Shown here piece by piece: positions 5,395-5,651 of a stretch of DNA of 5,651 nt (position 1 is the first letter of the stretch; the number at the start of each line of letters is the position of its first letter). The notes beneath the pieces were generated by a model that was given only the letters and a program-made list of their open reading frames with translations, was not told the origin of the DNA and ran no database searches. Where the stretch lies: NCBI GenBank assembly GCA_002479035.1, contig DLLA01000037.1, positions 1 through 5,651 on the forward strand, given 5' to 3'. The translations under genes and the position numbers were made by a program. This DNA is from Bacteroidales bacterium UBA7574. GTDB taxonomy: Bacteria > Bacteroidota > Bacteroidia > Bacteroidales > Paludibacteraceae.

Positions 5395-5651
5395 TTAATG
5401 ATTCATAACATAAGCACCGTTGACCTTGGTCGGTTCGATATGTATGCCTACGTGTGTCTGTTCGCCGAACTGTTCTTTCAGACGGCGTTCGATATTGGTA
5501 GCGTGTTGGTGCGCTACATACAGCGGTGTATCGCCGGGCATGCGAAGGTGCATCTCTATGGCATAATGGTTGCCTACACTGCGAGTGCGAAGATGATGCA
5601 GTTCGGTCATAGCCTTGTCTTCGTTCACAATATCCACAATCTGTTGTTCCA
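5395..5651 (-). CDS. Cation diffusion facilitator family transporter, C-terminal end (5' part outside window)
   Basis: The minus-strand frame is open to the window edge and ends at TAA (5395-5397). The visible 84 or so residues match the cytoplasmic C-terminal dimerisation domain (ZT_dimer) of CDF metal exporters. They include HHLRTRSVGNHYAIEMHL, then a YVAHQHATNIERRLKEQFG segment and the closing VGIHIEP motif. In CDF proteins this ferredoxin-like domain follows six membrane helices and senses Zn2+ or related ions; the helices lie beyond the window. A GTG at 5635-5637 is not the start, because the frame continues upstream (Glu-Gln-Gln-Ile). The gene converges on the YgjP-like gene with a 71-bp gap, in which no convincing terminator is seen. 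Confidence 0.88.
   Translation of the reverse strand, partial: EQQIVDIVNEDKAMTELHHLRTRSVGNHYAIEMHLRMPGDTPLYVAHQHATNIERRLKEQFGEQTHVGIHIEPTKVNGAYVMNH

Overview
The window looks like a chromosomal segment of a Bacteroidota (Bacteroidales) bacterium, plausibly a Prevotella-like lineage. The grounds are the rpsB-tsf pair, with an Ala/Glu/Lys-rich tail on S2 and a 330-residue EF-Ts; start codons with AT-rich leaders and no Shine-Dalgarno motif; a large membrane acetyltransferase of the HGSNAT-like type; and a RibF whose reconstructed N-terminus begins almost directly at the nucleotide-binding motif. Base composition is about half G+C with a preference for C at wobble positions. The lineage is inferred from protein character only; no search was run.

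Layout. Positions 1-567 hold the 3' part of rpsB. A 92-bp spacer with a perfect GAAA-capped hairpin and scattered ATCGTA repeats leads to tsf (660-1652). A rho-independent terminator (1665-1705) closes that unit. A 319-bp gene-free spacer (1706-2024) follows, with two imperfect inverted repeats and a regular array of nine consecutive 11-bp blocks (1881-1979) just upstream of the next gene. Then come a multi-pass membrane acyltransferase-family protein (2025-3248), ribF for FMN/FAD synthesis (3325-4548) and a YgjP-like zinc metallopeptidase (4622-5323). These three are co-directional with 73-76 bp gaps and no visible terminators, so they may be co-transcribed. At the right edge, on the minus strand and convergent, is the C-terminal end of a cation diffusion facilitator transporter (5395-5651).

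The most unusual part is ribF. Two blocks of GC-rich palindromic repeats sit in frame inside this core metabolic gene. One is a five-unit array immediately after the start codon (3325-3492, about 60 extra residues). The other is a two-unit array plus a second hairpin element inside the riboflavin-kinase domain (4207-4303, within about 64 non-homologous residues). The flanks of the first block suggest the ancestral gene began Met-Ile-Cys-Thr-Ile-Gly and that 180 bp entered after the second codon. This resembles protein-embedded palindromic elements such as those known in Rickettsia. Short tandem repeats with an 11-bp period recur at three other places (1881-1979, 3259-3291, 4545-4566), and the ribF units are 33 bp, three times 11.

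The genes are mostly housekeeping: translation (rpsB, tsf), flavin cofactor synthesis (ribF), a putative sugar acetyltransferase, a putative protease and a metal exporter. Nothing shows that they act in one pathway. The novelty lies in the repeat structure rather than in a new multi-gene system.
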